NCBI GenBank assembly: GCA_030549495.1
Contig: JAUIRK010000043.1
Span: forward strand, 496,001-560,000
Length of the DNA stretch: 64,000 bases
Source: Nectonema munidae
Lineage: Eukaryota > Nematomorpha > Nectonematoida > Nectonematidae
Direction of reading: 5' to 3'
The notes under the pieces were generated by a model. The model made no database searches and had not been told where the DNA came from. It worked only from the letters and a program-made list of their open reading frames with translations. Positions within the stretch are counted from its first letter, which is position 1. Each line of letters opens with the position of its first letter. The position numbers were made by a program, and so were the translations under genes. Positions 11,190-23,866 of the stretch are shown here, piece after piece.

Positions 11190-12830
11190 GCAAGGGATAA
11201 TGCAAGAGAAAATGGAACTTGGGTGTCATCCTCTTACCGTACTTTTTTTATACAAAATTATAAACTCTTTTATAAGATCCCCTAATAATTTAATTCTAGC
11301 CAAATCTATTTTTGGTGACATTATTAGATTTATTATACCCATAAATTAAAAAAAACCTTCCATTCCAATGATTTCCTTGGAACCAAATCGTTTTAAATAT
11401 TGGCAAAAATTTTGCAAAACTTCTATTTTGAGAGACCGGATGTTTAATTATACTTACAACCCTTTTAAAAATTGTAATTGGATTATACATTTCCGTCTGA
11501 TCATTATTCTTAAAAGGAAAGTTCTTTATTCTATCATTGATAGTTTCCAAATCATGAAATCATTTTTCAATAAAATCGATATTACACAAGGCACAACTCC
11601 TTCGAATATATCATCGCTTGTGTCAGATGGTGAGCATTGAGTTATCTTAAAAAACTTTAATTCATTTAAAATACTGTCATATTTTATACTGTAGAATCCA
11701 GCAAGATTTGTGTTTTCTTCTACCCTAGAAATATGATCAAAAAAGGTTTTATGAGTTCTACTCAAGAGTTTAGAACATATAATGGAATTTTGTACATCAT
11801 TTTTATCAGAAAAACAGAATCTACAAAATCGATTACTCTTGAACGATCCAGTGAATGCTCCTAAGGTATGGGACCCAAATTATCTGCTAATGTTCCACAA
11901 ACAAAATCTTTGAAGATGAAATCTTTTTCTTTCTTTCTTAGTTTTATTCCTAATCAATCAAAGGCTTCAATACTTTATTAAATCCTACTTTTTTTAATTA
12001 TTTTAGTGAAACAAATCAAAACAAGATGAATAGATTGAATTTTAGATCTATGTTGTGATGGAATATTACCTAAAGTAAAATAGAGAACACTAAATTTAAG
12101 TTTTTCTGTTTTCACACCAACCTGATTAGAAATCGTAAAATTATTACAATACAAAAATTGAGAAAATAAGTTGTATTTATGTAAATTTTGAGAATCACAG
12201 TGTCCCTCATATGCCGATTTGAGGATTTGTGGCTTCTTTAAAAAAAGAACACCTTTCATTAAGATTTCTTTAAAAAAAATTAAAAATCGAAACATATTGA
12301 ACAACTGAAAGGAAGATCAGTATTTTTTCTACTCTAAATTGGTCTTTTCTTGATAAAGCGAACTGAAAACCTTGATTGGATAAGTTATATTCAACTGACA
12401 TATATCCTTCCCTAATTGAGGCATTTGTAGAATCTATCATCTTTTTGAACTTTAATATAATTATTTCTAAATACTTAGACGATACGTTATAAACCTTTCT
12501 AATTTTTCAAAAGAAAAATAGCAAAACCTTTGACTTCATTTTTTTCTACATGAATCCGGTGTGTGAACTTTTCTACTTCATTTTCTCTGCACATTCTGAT
12601 GGGTGATTCAATATTTTCACAGATCTCATTATCAACATCAACATTAGGGTGAAGATTCGTGGCTGAATTACTGCTATCATTGTTTGTACAGATTTTAAAA
12701 TGATTATACGAAGATAACTCCTTATCCCTTATATGATGACCTATACTGTCTACTAAGAGAATTCGTATTTTTATACAGTACCTTGCATAAAGCACATTAT
12801 ATATCAACTCCCGTAAGCCTATCGTCTATA
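11190..12830 (-). mobile_element. Decayed DNA transposon of an unnamed animal family
   Basis: Minus-strand peptide pieces match a protein family I recall from many animal genomes as transposon-derived 'uncharacterized' proteins. They are FSVLYFTLGNIPSQHRSKIQ then SIHLVLICF (family 'Y-x-L-G-N-[IL]-x-P-x-x-R-S-x-L-x-x-I-Q-L-V-A-L'), and YSIKYDSILNELKFFKITQC then DIFEGVVPCVISILL (family 'Y-G-I-x-x-x-S-x-L-N-x-L-x-x-F-H-V ... D-x-x-H-D-x-x-E-G'). They are scattered over more than one frame with several stops. I cannot name the superfamily or see its termini. Confidence 0.6.
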
Positions 12831-14610
12831 TGACTTATATATTTTTTATATTCTCTAGTAACAAAATTACAAGTATTATATGTATACATTTAATGAACAG
12901 TAGGAATAGGGATAAATTATACAACAATTTTGAAATTGCCACTTCTTAATTTCGGGATAATAACTAAAATAGGTTTACTATATATAACTTAAGAAAAAAA
13001 TTGTATTAAAGAATTACCATAAAGCTTTGTAATCAGGAATAAAAGATTAAATCATGCTTGTTTGAGTGTTTGCAGTTCCCACAGTTCATAATAAAAAAAG
13101 TTATGAAAGTAATAGCGGAAGATTTAAAGCGTCATGTATGATAAATGATCATACGATTTGGTATAGATATATAAACACAGCCTTTTTGATTTTATCTTTT
13201 AGAGCAAAATTAGGAAATGGAAGAAATTGAAAAGTGAATATGCAGAGATAGAGATCGATCAATCACTCGATTTTATAGTACTAATTTCATACTAGTTCAT
13301 TATACCAATGAGTTTGTAAGTTAACTTTACTAAGTAGGTTGGTTATATAAAACGTTCTATCTTGGTAGATGTTAGCAACATAAATAGTAAGTGATTAGTA
13401 AATTTTTCTATTACTAATTAATTATATTAATCTAATTATATACGTTTTTAATTAAATTGGTAAACTAACTTTACGAGTTTATTTTTTCAGTGTATACCTT
13501 TAAGTTCGATTTTTTAATGTCTTGCTATTTGAAAAATTAAAGCTATTTAAAGTTTATTAATTTCATGAGTATCTATATTCGTATCTATATGTGTATTTGT
13601 GTACAATACATTTGCCTTTGAATTCATAAAAAATATTTATTTGAACACTTATTAATTCTTTCTCTAAAGCATTGCATTAGGATACTCTTTTCCTTATGGA
13701 TATTATAAGTGGTAACTTAGAAGTTTAATAGAGGCACACGCATTTTCTGCTTTTTCTTTGTCAACTTAATTCTAGGATATTGGCAATTTTGAAAATTCTA
13801 GTCTAAGCGGAAAACGAGTTATATTTTGCGTTAAGTATATCAATAAAGTGTATTCAATTTGAAATGTGTAAGTGCTTTTTTGAGTCATTTTTCAACTATC
13901 AAAAGGAGAACAAAGCATAGTCCTAAGCTACAAAAAAGCAGCTAATTCAAGTTTGAATTTTTTTTTCCTTCATTTGTAGTTATATTGTACATTTCATAGG
14001 AAAATAAATTTTTATCCAATATCATTTAAAATGCAATTACCACATAACATAGCCATCTTCATTTATCGTAAAGCTATCTTGATTAAATTCATTTTCATGT
14101 TGAATACACTTTACTCCAAATTGTTTCATACTTTTAAATATATCTTGAAAGATTATTCATAGACTTTTTAAAATTTTTTTTTAATTAATAATATTTAATG
14201 ATAATTTTTACAAAAATAATTGCAAATATCATATATTCTTCTTACACATAATATATGTAAAAAAACATAATTTTATAAATACTAACTAAACTCAGTGAAT
14301 TTATCTTTGATAAATATCTTTAAATTATAAAGGGATGCGAGTTTATTATTGATAAGCTTTAAATATTATTCTTATTTAATGATTTTGCCATTGTATCTGT
14401 TCACAATAATTAGTTTAACTTCCAAAGGAAAATAATTTTTAAAATTAACAAGTGTACCAGCTATCCTCATATGTTTATGTTCATTTCCATTCTACCATTG
14501 ATTGGGGCAGGAGAAAAGGATACTATAAAATGATCTGCTTTTATTTTAAAGCTTTCTTCAACAGTGGGAATTTAATTAAATATTTAAAAGTTTACTTTTT
14601 GCGTCTACAG
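12831..14610. other. AT-rich intron sequence, nothing recognised
   Basis: No coding likeness, no clear repeat ends. Part of the intron between exons 10126-10439 and 14611-14694. Confidence 0.5.
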
Positions 14611-14694
14611 GTTCACATACTCTACAAGCATAGCTCACTTGGAAATCCTATCAACGTTAACTTGGTTAGACTGTTCTTGTTTGTAAAAAATCCG
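14611..14694 (+). CDS. ADAMTS-like gene, catalytic domain exon 2
   Basis: 28 codons between CTACAG and GTAAGT, phase 0 to 0. The peptide VHILYKHSSLGNPINVNLVR then LFLFVKNP is the family signature in which the end of helix 1 leads into the 'S-L-G-x-x-I-N-I-V-V-V-R-L' strand. It is short, as usual for this exon in ADAMTS genes. Confidence 0.93.
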
Positions 14695-15939
14695 GTAAGT
14701 CATTTTAATTATGACTTTGAATACTTTAAATTTTGGTATAAAAAGATAACATTTATCCAGAATTATTGAGTTTTTTATTCAATTTCCAGATAGTGACTCT
14801 ATTTACAGTTATTAAATCTCTATATGATCTAATATGGGAAAATATCATTCCGATGGATAATAATAAATCATTATAGGCTAACTTGTCAATAGCCCCAATT
14901 TTCTGCGAATGGTCGTGACTCGTTTTTCGTTTCGTGACCCAAATTTTATGGGTCCAATTATCATGGATGTAATTTTCGGTATATCGAACAATTTCCAATT
15001 AACTGCATGGTATAGCTATTCAAAATGGACCATTAAACAAATACTTATCTTTGGGAATAATTTCAACAAACAATCATTTTTTATTGATAAATTTAGAAAT
15101 CATTCTGAAAACTATGCAAGAAAAGTAATTTCATCATTGAGATTTGTCTTTTTGTGTATTTTTTTCAATTTAACCGGTTATCAACCTTAAAGTTCCAATT
15201 TTCCCTTTTAAATTCTAGATTGTCCTTTTAAAGTAATTACAAAAAATGGGTTGGCAAAATAGTATGAAACAAAATTAATCGCTCAAATTTAGAACTTAAA
15301 AAATTTATAAAATTTACAATATATTTGAAAACTAACGCCAAAAAATTAAAAAAGGGTAAAATCTCAAAAAAAAGTGGAAAAAATAATAAAAGTGTCAAAT
15401 TTCCTTCATTTACTCTATTTAAATATAAAATTGCATACTTTTTTATATTTATGTATTCCATATCCATAATGCTAATTGATGTTTGTCTTTCTGTCTCCAG
15501 TATATATCTCAAATAGTAATTCAATTTTCTTAAAAGTGAAGAGAGTTCAAATATTTTGGGCAATCTGTAAATTCTCAAAAATATCAGGTAAGAGAAAATG
15601 AAATACATATTAAACCGATGTAAATTTTTTTACTTATATTTTCTCTTGTTTTATATAACTTTTTTATATTTGATTATACCGTAAATATTTTTTCTCTCGT
15701 CTTTTGTTCCCTTTTGCCAGCATGAACTTATTTAGGAAGATGATAAAATGAAAAAAGGTAGCGAGAATAACAAATCATTTCTTATTGCGATTTTTCAGTC
15801 TTTTCTCGGTTGGTTGTTTTCAATGTTAGAGATAGAGAAAATGACTAAACACTGCGAGTACTATTGATCATATAACAATATTCTCTACATATTTTTTCAA
15901 GATATTGTTTTAAGTAAGCATGAAATTTAAATATTTTAG

Positions 15940-16055
15940 AAAAATTTGCTCAGCAATACATCATACATACGCGCCTTCATTCTTAGTTTTGCGAAGTATC
16001 AAAAAAAGAAGAATTCGCCTAAAAGAATCTGGGACAACGCAGTTCTTCTAACCGG
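15940..16055 (+). CDS. ADAMTS-like gene, catalytic domain exon 3
   Basis: Acceptor TTTTAG, donor GG|GTAACT; 38 codons plus two bases. It encodes NLLSNTSYIRAFILSFAKYQ and then WDNAVLLTG. This corresponds to the family stretch 'D-L-x-I-S-x-N-x-x-x-x-L-x-x-F-x-x-W-Q-x-x-x-N ... H-x-D-x-A-V-L-L-T-G'. The usual H-[YF]-D is IWD here, so one calcium-site neighbour is altered while the Asp is kept. The last Gly codon is completed by the first base of the exon at 34805, after an 18.7-kb intron. Confidence 0.9.
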
Positions 16056-16584
16056 GTAACTTCATTAACTTCTTCCTTCTTCATTGACACACATGAATCT
16101 TCTATATTGAATAATGGCAGAGACTCAAGCATCCTTGTTTTTAGAGCGAGGTTTTCCTTATTTCAATATTTAGTTTAAATTTTGTATCAACTAGAAAAGT
16201 TATTAATCAAACACTTATTTAGGTATAGTGTTTGAAAATTCATTTATAAATTATGTGAGAGAAAAAAAGGAATACAGTTTAAATATTTCAACGCCGATTG
16301 GACATCAGTATCCAACAAAATGATAATCGTGCACTGTAACATATGTAAAAATTCATTAAAAAGATAAACAGGCTAATAATAATTTTGAAAAATCTGGGCT
16401 AACTTTCCAGACATTGGTTTTCTAAAATTTATCGCGTGCTTTTCTTTTTAAATTTTATATGACTTAAGACAAACAATTTTCATTTTGTCGGTCCTGCTTA
16501 TTCTCTGTGTCTGAAAGCGTTAAAAATTTTATCAAAATATAATAAAATATTTCCAGCAAACTCACAGAATACTTTTTAAAATAA

Positions 16585-16603
16585 TATATATATATATATA
16601 TAT
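16585..16603. repeat. TA dinucleotide run
   Basis: An alternating AT run of about 20 bases in the giant intron. Confidence 0.7.
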
Positions 16604-17053
16604 TTGGTCAAGTTCAAGTATGTTATTTTAAAATTAAAAAAATCAATTAAAATATACAAATATTAATATTTTATAAATGACTGTAGTAGAGCCAAGCCTA
16701 TACTTCCTCTCATCCAAACAACACTACTGTTATTTGAAAAGTAGATTTAATTTTAGATCACAAATTAGTTTGATTTATTTATTCAAGAAATTTTTTATTC
16801 AAAAAAGAAATCTGAAGAAGCAAAAGAAGAACTTTCGAAAACAGAGAAAAAAGTCACAACTTTTCGATTGATCTTTCTATGCAGGATTTTCTGCTTTTCC
16901 AAAAACGCCTTCTTTTAAATTCATATCTTAGAAAAGTTAATAGAGCATCGGTGCATGAGTTTTTTTGTAGTTTACAGTCAATTCACACCAACTAAATCGC
17001 CCCCGGGTATTACCACTCGCAAGCAGTCCAACTAACTCACTAACTATCAAATA

Positions 17054-18323
17054 AAGAAGAAGAAGAAGGAGAATGAGAAGAGGAAGAAGAAGAAGAAGAA
17101 GAAGAAGAAGAAGAAGAAGAAGAAGAAGAAGAAGAAGAAGAAGAAGAAGAAGAAGAAGAAGAAGAAGAAGAAGAAGAAGAAGAAGAAGAAGAAGAAGAAG
17201 AAGAAGAAGAAGAAGAAGAAGAAGAAGAAGAAGAAGAAGAAGAAGAAGAAGAAGAAGAAGAAGAAGAAGAAGAAGAAGAAGAAGAAGAAGAAGAAGAAGA
17301 AGAAGAAGAAGAAGAAGAAGAAGAAGAAGAAGAAGAAGAAGAAGAAGAAGAAGAAGAAGAAGAAGAAGAAGAAGAAGAAGAAGAAGAAGAAGAAGAAGAA
17401 GAAGAAGAAGAAGAAGAAGAAGAAGAAGAAGAAGAAGAAGAAGAAGAAGAAGAAGAAGAAGAAGAAGAAGAAGAAGAAGAAGAAGAAGAAGAAGAAGAAG
17501 AAGAAGAAGAAGAAGAAGAAGAAGAAGAAGAAGAAGAAGAAGAAGAAGAAGAAGAAGAAGAAGAAGAAGAAGAAGAAGAAGAAGAAGAAGAAGAAGAAGA
17601 AGAAGAAGAAGAAGAAGAAGAAGAAGAAGAAGAAGAAGAAGAAGAAGAAGAAGAAGAAGAAGAAGAAGAAGAAGAAGAAGAAGAAGAAGAAGAAGAAGAA
17701 GAAGAAGAAGAAGAAGAAGAAGAAGAAGAAGAAGAAGAAGAAGAAGAAGAAGAAGAAGAAGAAGAAGAAGAAGAAGAAGAAGAAGAAGAAGAAGAAGAAG
17801 AAGAAGAAGAAGAAGAAGAAGAAGAAGAAGAAGAAGAAGAAGAAGAAGAAGAAGAAGAAGAAGAAGAAGAAGAAGAAGAAGAAGAAGAAGAAGAAGAAGA
17901 AGAAGAAGAAGAAGAAGAAGAAGAAGAAGAAGAAGAAGAAGAAGAAGAAGAAGAAGAAGAAGAAGAAGAAGAAGAAGAAGAAGAAGAAGAAGAAGAAGAA
18001 GAAGAAGAAGAAGAAGAAGAAGAAGAAGAAGAAGAAGAAGAAGAAGAAGAAGAAGAAGAAGAAGAAGAAGAAGAAGAAGAAGAAGAAGAAGAAGAAGAAG
18101 AAGAAGAAGAAGAAGAAGAAGAAGAAGAAGAAGAAGAAGAAGAAGAAGAAGAAGAAGAAGAAGAAGAAGAAGAAGAAGAAGAAGAAGAAGAAGAAGAAGA
18201 AGAAGAAGAAGAAGAAGAAGAAGAAGAAGAAGAAGAAGAAGAAGAAGAAGAAGAAGAAGAAGAAGAAGAAGAAGAAGAAGAAGAAGAAGAAGAAGAAGAA
18301 GAAGAAGAAGAAGAAGAAGAAGA
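17054..18323. repeat. (GAA)n microsatellite, about 1.24 kb without interruption
   Basis: After a short impure start (GGAGAATGAGAAGAGG) the tract is pure GAA from about 17080 to 18322, more than 400 units. The two long reading frames it creates (poly-Arg on +, poly-Leu on -) are artefacts of the repeat. It lies in the giant intron of the protease gene, about 1 kb after the exon at 15940-16055. Confidence 0.98.
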
Positions 18324-18577
18324 TATTTATTAAGACTATGTAACAGATTACAACTAAAAAAATATATATTAAAACATGTGTAGGTAAGATTAAACATTAA
18401 GATAAGCACCGCACAAATAGCTTGTATGGCAGATATTTATAAGTTACATTTAACTCAAAAAACACAGATGCAATATAAATAAGATAATAAAATTAGTAAT
18501 TTTAAAGAAAAAAATATATAAATAAATATCTCATAACCTGTACGGTTCAACACGGGTAGACAACTTGAGTGTCATCT

Positions 18578-18663
18578 CCAACCTGTACACTACGATGATT
18601 CATCTCCAAACTATATACTACGATGATTCATTGCCAACCTATATACTATGATGGTTTCTATTC
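18578..18663. repeat. Three-unit minisatellite (about 28 bases)
   Basis: Three diverged tandem units, each starting CCAACCT or CCAAACT followed by a TACTACGATGATT-like core. Confidence 0.65.
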
Positions 18664-18687
18664 CATATACAAATGACTAGGGAGACA

Positions 18688-18985
18688 ATGCTCAACTTTC
18701 TGTTGATATTTTGCTATAGATGTAGATTTGATATACCTTATTCGGGGAGACGATGTTAGAAAAGTTATCTTAAATAATATATTTTTCAAATAATCAAAAT
18801 AAAATTGTGTAATCAAAGAATCGAAAAATATTCTTTAAAAATGAAAAAATATTCAACTTTCTTTTCATATTTTGCTAGATGTAAGATTTGATATACCTCA
18901 TACGATGTTACAAAAGTTACTACTTATTACCTATATTTTGCAATTTGCACGATTTTAAATAATATATTTGTCAAATAATCAAATA
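18688..18985. repeat. Local direct duplication (two copies of about 120 bases)
   Basis: 18688-18805 and 18853-18985 share CAACTTTCTNTTNATATTTT, then GATTTGATATACCT, ACGATGTTANAAAAGTTA, and AATAATATATTTNTCAAATA. They look like an old tandem duplication. Confidence 0.6.
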
Positions 18986-18989
18986 ATTG

Positions 18990-20335
18990 AGACGTTTTGG
19001 CGTGGCCTTTTAGGCGTTATCTATTTTTGCATAATCCCTTTTCGCGCTTTACTTTTTGGCGCTAAAATTATTTTAAACTAAAAATTCTCAATCTCATCAT
19101 CACTATAAGTTCGCCACCAAAAGGGAAGAAGTAATGTAAGAAGAAACGCTAATTTTTATGCAGAGACTTGGATTCTTTATTATAGATGAAGAATTTGTGA
19201 AAAGTAGCGCGTGATACAGCTAAAGTCTGTGCCTGATAAAACTTGTATCATGGCAATTACTCTGATGAAAATTATTGCCTTGGACATCTACTACAAAAAC
19301 GGTTTTCTAATTAGTTAAACTTAATAATTATTTTATGGGATAATTTTCCTAGTGGGTAGTTGTCCATCGAGGTAATTGTGGACGACTAAGTGTGCTTTTG
19401 TTCATGAAATTTACAATCAGTTAATATTCATCAATTTTTTGATTTAGCAAAGTTTATTCGTCAAAAAACTGTTTGCATAATGGAAGAACTATCAAACAGA
19501 ATATTTTTGCATCAAATAATTATTTCTCAAAAGATTGATAAAATATTTTATATCTATTTCTAAAATGAATAAATTAAGAAATGAATGAATGAATTTTAAC
19601 TTTATTTCATTCAAATTGATAAACCGTATTTTTTATAAGTTAAAAGCACACTTATATATTTACAAAGAAAACAAATATTTTTAAAAAGAAAAATTTTTAA
19701 TTCAAATTTCATGTAATGAAGAAAATTATTTTATTTATGGAATAAAATTTTGTTGAAGTTTGCCTATGGATATTTGTTTAACAGCGCAGCCATATAACGT
19801 AATTTTATTACTTTTTTCGAAACTATCACATATATATAATTCAAATTACTTTTCGGAATGATAACTGCAATATTTTTTTTTAAATATTAAAATGTCGGTC
19901 TAAGAAAATAGAGATTAGTTATTGAATGAAGTTGAACTAAAATTTAGTGTAAAAATGATATTTAAAATTGTAAAATTTAAAGTTTATTTTAAAGGTACAA
20001 ATAGACTTTCATAAAAATATTTCATTTAATTAAAGATTTATTTTGGCTTCTTAAAAACTTTATCCTTGACTGAATTGTAAGCATTTCTCGCCTTCAACAA
20101 TCTCCTCTTAAAAAAATGTGTAATCAATAAATTTATGTTTTAAATTTAAGCTTACTGCATTCTCTAAAAAATAAATATGCGTTTTAAGCCAATTTAATAA
20201 AGATAAAATTAGCCAACTTTAAACCTCACATCATATGCAATATTATTTTGAAGAATGTCTAGATGCCGTAACAAAACTAAAAATATCAATTATGATGCAC
20301 AAAGATTTCATTGGTTATTTTTTACAATATTTCCC
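18990..20335. other. AT-rich intron sequence, nothing recognised
   Basis: No coding likeness or repeat ends seen. Confidence 0.5.
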
Positions 20336-20339
20336 TATT

Positions 20340-20474
20340 TGGGCGTGAGTAAGGTTGGTTAGATACTGCGCTTCGATAACTCAAGGTCCTAGGTTCTATC
20401 CCGCATTAAACCTCTTTTCGTCATAATTCGCGGAATTGTGCCTTCTTGATGAAAACGGTACTTTTACTTTTATT
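20340..20474 (+). mobile_element. tRNA-derived SINE, copy 1
   Basis: It contains an A-box-like TTGGTTAGATACTG and, 25-30 bases on, a B-box-like AGGTTCTATCCC (RNA polymerase III promoter layout). A tRNA-unrelated tail follows (CATAATTCGCGGAATTGTGC, GATGAAAACGGTAC, CTTTTACTTTT). The same order appears at 38477-38632 on the minus strand, and the tail alone at 52365-52437. Confidence 0.7.
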
Positions 20475-20529
20475 TAAAATACCAATTAGCTGATCTTTAG
20501 TTTAGAAATCTCACATAGATAATAAAGAC

Positions 20530-21638
20530 ATATTTAGTATCTATGGTACCCGGACATTTAGCTGAAAGACAATTGGCCGACAGACATTTGGCCGACAGAC
20601 ATCTGACCGAATGGACATTTAGCCGACGTACATTTGACCGAACAGACATTTCACCGAACGGACATTTGACAGAACAGATGATTGACCGAACAGAACAGAC
20701 AATTGATCTTTCGGCCAAATGGCCGGAAACATTAAAGATGCGTATGTTATCTTACGCTATTTATAACACAATTTTGTATATCCTTACGTGCCACCAATGA
20801 AATGTATTCGTCTACAGAGCACAAGTTTCACGCTTATAACTGCATTCCGATCTTCGTTCATCGAGTAGTAAGCATCTATGTAATCAATCACTCTGGCTCA
20901 CTCAGGACTAATTAGCTATATTTTTGTAGGTTATAAGTGTCTAACTAATTACTGACCCACAAAAAACTGTCCCACAATATTCCATTTTATTTGAAAATAT
21001 GCTATACTATACTAACATCGACTCTAAGACTAACAATATTCTAACTATGGTAAACCTAACTCTAAAACTAACAATATTCTAACTATGCTAAATCTAACTC
21101 TAAAACTAACAACATTCTAACTATACTAACACTAACAATATTCTAACTATTATTCTAACTATGCTAACACAAACGTTAAAACAATATTCTAACTATACTA
21201 ACACCAACTCGAAGACTAACAATATTCTAACTATACTAAAACTAACTCTAACAATATTCTAACTATACTAACACTAACAATATACTAACTATGCTAACAC
21301 TAACGTTAAAACTAACAATATTCTAACTGTACTAACCCCAACTCTAAGACTAACAATATTCTAACTATACTAAAACTAACTCTAACAATATTTTAACTAT
21401 ACTAAATGTTTATTCTAAATTCTAAAATCTATTCTAAGTGTTTATTCGATCAAATGTCCGTTCGGTCAAATGTCTGTTCGGTCAAATGTCCGTTTGGTGA
21501 AATATCGGTTCGGTCAAATGTCTGTTCGGTCAAATGTACGTCGGCTAAATGTCCATTCGGTCAGATGTCTGTCCGCCAAATGTCTGTCAGCCAATTGTCT
21601 TTCGGCCAAATGTCCGGACACGGAATCTATAGCTATTA
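20530..21638. mobile_element. Foldback element with repetitive inverted arms
   Basis: Left arm 20536-20710 and right arm 21445-21633 are long inverted repeats made of short reiterated blocks (ACATTTGACCGAACNG, ACATTTGGCCGACAG). The outer ends are GGTACCCGGACATTT and, inverted, CCGTGTCCGGACATTT. ATCTAT occurs directly outside both ends, a possible target duplication. The core (about 20990-21400) is a separate tandem array of CTAACAATATTCTAACTATA-like units. There is no protein gene; reading frames over the arms are repeats of SVRSNV or LSAKC type without meaning. Confidence 0.75.
20990..21405. repeat. CTAACAATATTCTAACTATA tandem array
   Basis: About a dozen imperfect units of 30-45 bases (AACTCTAAAACTAACAATAT then TCTAACTATACTAA) in the core of the foldback element. 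Confidence 0.8.
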
Positions 21639-21639
21639 T

Positions 21640-23760
21640 AAATATATTAAATGTATGAACCATTTCCTTTCAGACTCATGACAAAATATTATAATAAATT
21701 AAGTCAATTATTATGCTTTTATTTTATTTTAATAAAAAGTCTTCATTTTAATTGCAAAATATTTTTAACAAGTCAATCAAAATATAAATAGGAAGTGCGA
21801 TATTGATAATTTTATCAATTTGTTGCGATATGTCGTTAGCTATGTTTAGTTATATTCTAATTTCAAATAGTAAATGTATCAGATTTCTAACTTTTCCTAA
21901 CTGAGTGCTAAGAAAGATATTTGCTTTAGATGATATATAATTCTTTTATAATGGTATGTCAAACGAAAGATTTTTTTTAATTTTCGATCAACAATTAACC
22001 AATAATAATACTTGTGGTACCTCTTTAAGGAGTATATTTTTCCATAGTAATATAAGCAATGTCAATACGTCTATATATTACTTTAATAATTTCTTAATCT
22101 AAATTAACTTATTAGAAGTTAAAATTATATTCTAATGGAGAAAAAAGTTTGAAAATGAAGCTGTGAAAATTATTCAAATAATAATGAGTATATATTATAA
22201 ATTTATGTTTTCCCACATTAAGAATTTAACTTTACGGCTCATGAAACATTGTAAAAATTAAATATAGATCTTCCAAAATAAGCCCTTATATATATATATT
22301 ATATATTATCTTTCGCCTACTGTTACTTTTTCAGTTCTATTGCATTTCAACAACGACTATTTCATCTAGAAAATATAATTTTTAAATAGCACACTAATAC
22401 AAAATAACGTATCAACCAAGGATCATTAATTTTTTTGAGAAGAAATACCAAGAAGAAAAAAATTCATTGATTTTAATTATATCGGTATGTCGCAAAGTAA
22501 AAATAATGAAAAATGAGTTATAATATGATATGCAACATAATTTTAATGTTCAATGTTGAGGAAGTATAAAGTAAAAAGAAATAGAATTAATTATCTAATA
22601 CAAATAATTTTTTAAAACTATGGTTGCAAATAGACCAATCAAAAGACAATTCGTTGCAAAAGCTTTATTAAAATTTAAGTTATTAATACTTTGTGTTTTT
22701 CCAAGCGTAAGAACTATTTTGGATATCTTACTTGGTGAAACCCCCATTTAACTTAATCATTTTAAAGCATACTTTTTTTGAAATACTGTTTGGCTGAAAG
22801 AAATCTCATTAAATGTTTCTCTATAACATTCTATTAACAAATAGTTAGACGCAATAACATCTTTACAAACTAACTATGGACAGTGATTATTTATCTTTTA
22901 AGTTTTAAAATTAGTTTTCATATTGAAAGATAAGCTTTTAACATATTATTATCAAAATTTGGTAAATAATATAGAAGATTTCAAAAAAAGTTCTGTTTTA
23001 ATATTAAACGCACAAAACAGTTAAAAAAATTTAAAACAGGAAATATTCAATGAAAAGATAACCTTTTTAAAAATTTATTAGTAAATTGTACATCGTATTT
23101 TCTCATCCCTTGCATTTATATTGATTGAAAAAAATTGAATGATAAAATATAAATTACGAAAAGATATTCCATTTGCGTGCAAAAATACTAAATAGAAAAT
23201 TTTATGATAGGAAAAGTGCAAAATGTTGTAAATAGGGATAAAAAAAATTAAAACATACCTTGAAAAATAATTAACAAATATAAGAAGGCAAAGATCTAAA
23301 AAAATAGTATTTTTTCACTTTAATACTAAGAAGAGAATTAAACAAAATGAGTAAGTTAAATTTTTGCCTCTCAGAAATGTAAATTTCTTACCCAAGAAAA
23401 CTCTATTTATATCATATAAAGAAATCATGTGTGGAACATAGAAAGCAGGTCCCAATTGCCTTATATAATATCCTTTTAAATTTTATCTATATTTATCCAA
23501 AAACAAACAGTCAACAACCATTTTTAAAGGATGAAATTTCTTAAAGTTAAAAAATTCCTTCGATAAAAATGGTATTCCATAGTGCAACCAAATTTAATAC
23601 TATGCTATAATTCTTAAAAGGCCTCAAAATTGCAACTAAAGTTTCAAAAAAATAAAAATTTGCTAGCATTTGATTGAGAGAAAAAATAATACCAGCGAAT
23701 TGTTCAAATTTATTGAAATTTTGTTATAAGTTTATATTTTTATTTTAATTTTCCATTTAT
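21640..23760. other. AT-rich intron sequence, nothing recognised
   Basis: No coding likeness seen; very AT-rich. Confidence 0.5.
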
Positions 23761-23761
23761 T

Positions 23762-23866
23762 AGAGTGAAATTTACATGATGGTTTATTGAATTTCATAAT
23801 TATATTTTGATTTTTGAATTGGGTTCCTAGTATTCACAAAAATTAACCTTTATTTCGCTATCTATA
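23762..23866. repeat. Dispersed repeat, copy 1
   Basis: About 105 bases roughly 90% identical, in the same orientation, to 25936-26040. They share TTTTGATTTTTGAATTGGGT then TCCTAG and GCTATCTATA. Confidence 0.75.

Noticed and set aside
15237-15608. 123-residue minus-strand and 63-residue plus-strand open frames
   Set aside because: AT-driven composition (Ile, Phe, Lys, Asn), no motif, inside an intron.
16937-18409. Long poly-Leu reading frame (minus) and poly-Arg frame at 17073-18383 (plus)
   Set aside because: Both are pure translation of the GAA microsatellite and have no coding meaning.
20497-21681. Reading frames rich in SVRSNV and LSAKC repeats
   Set aside because: They are translations of the foldback arms in various frames; the repeats are in the DNA, not in a protein.
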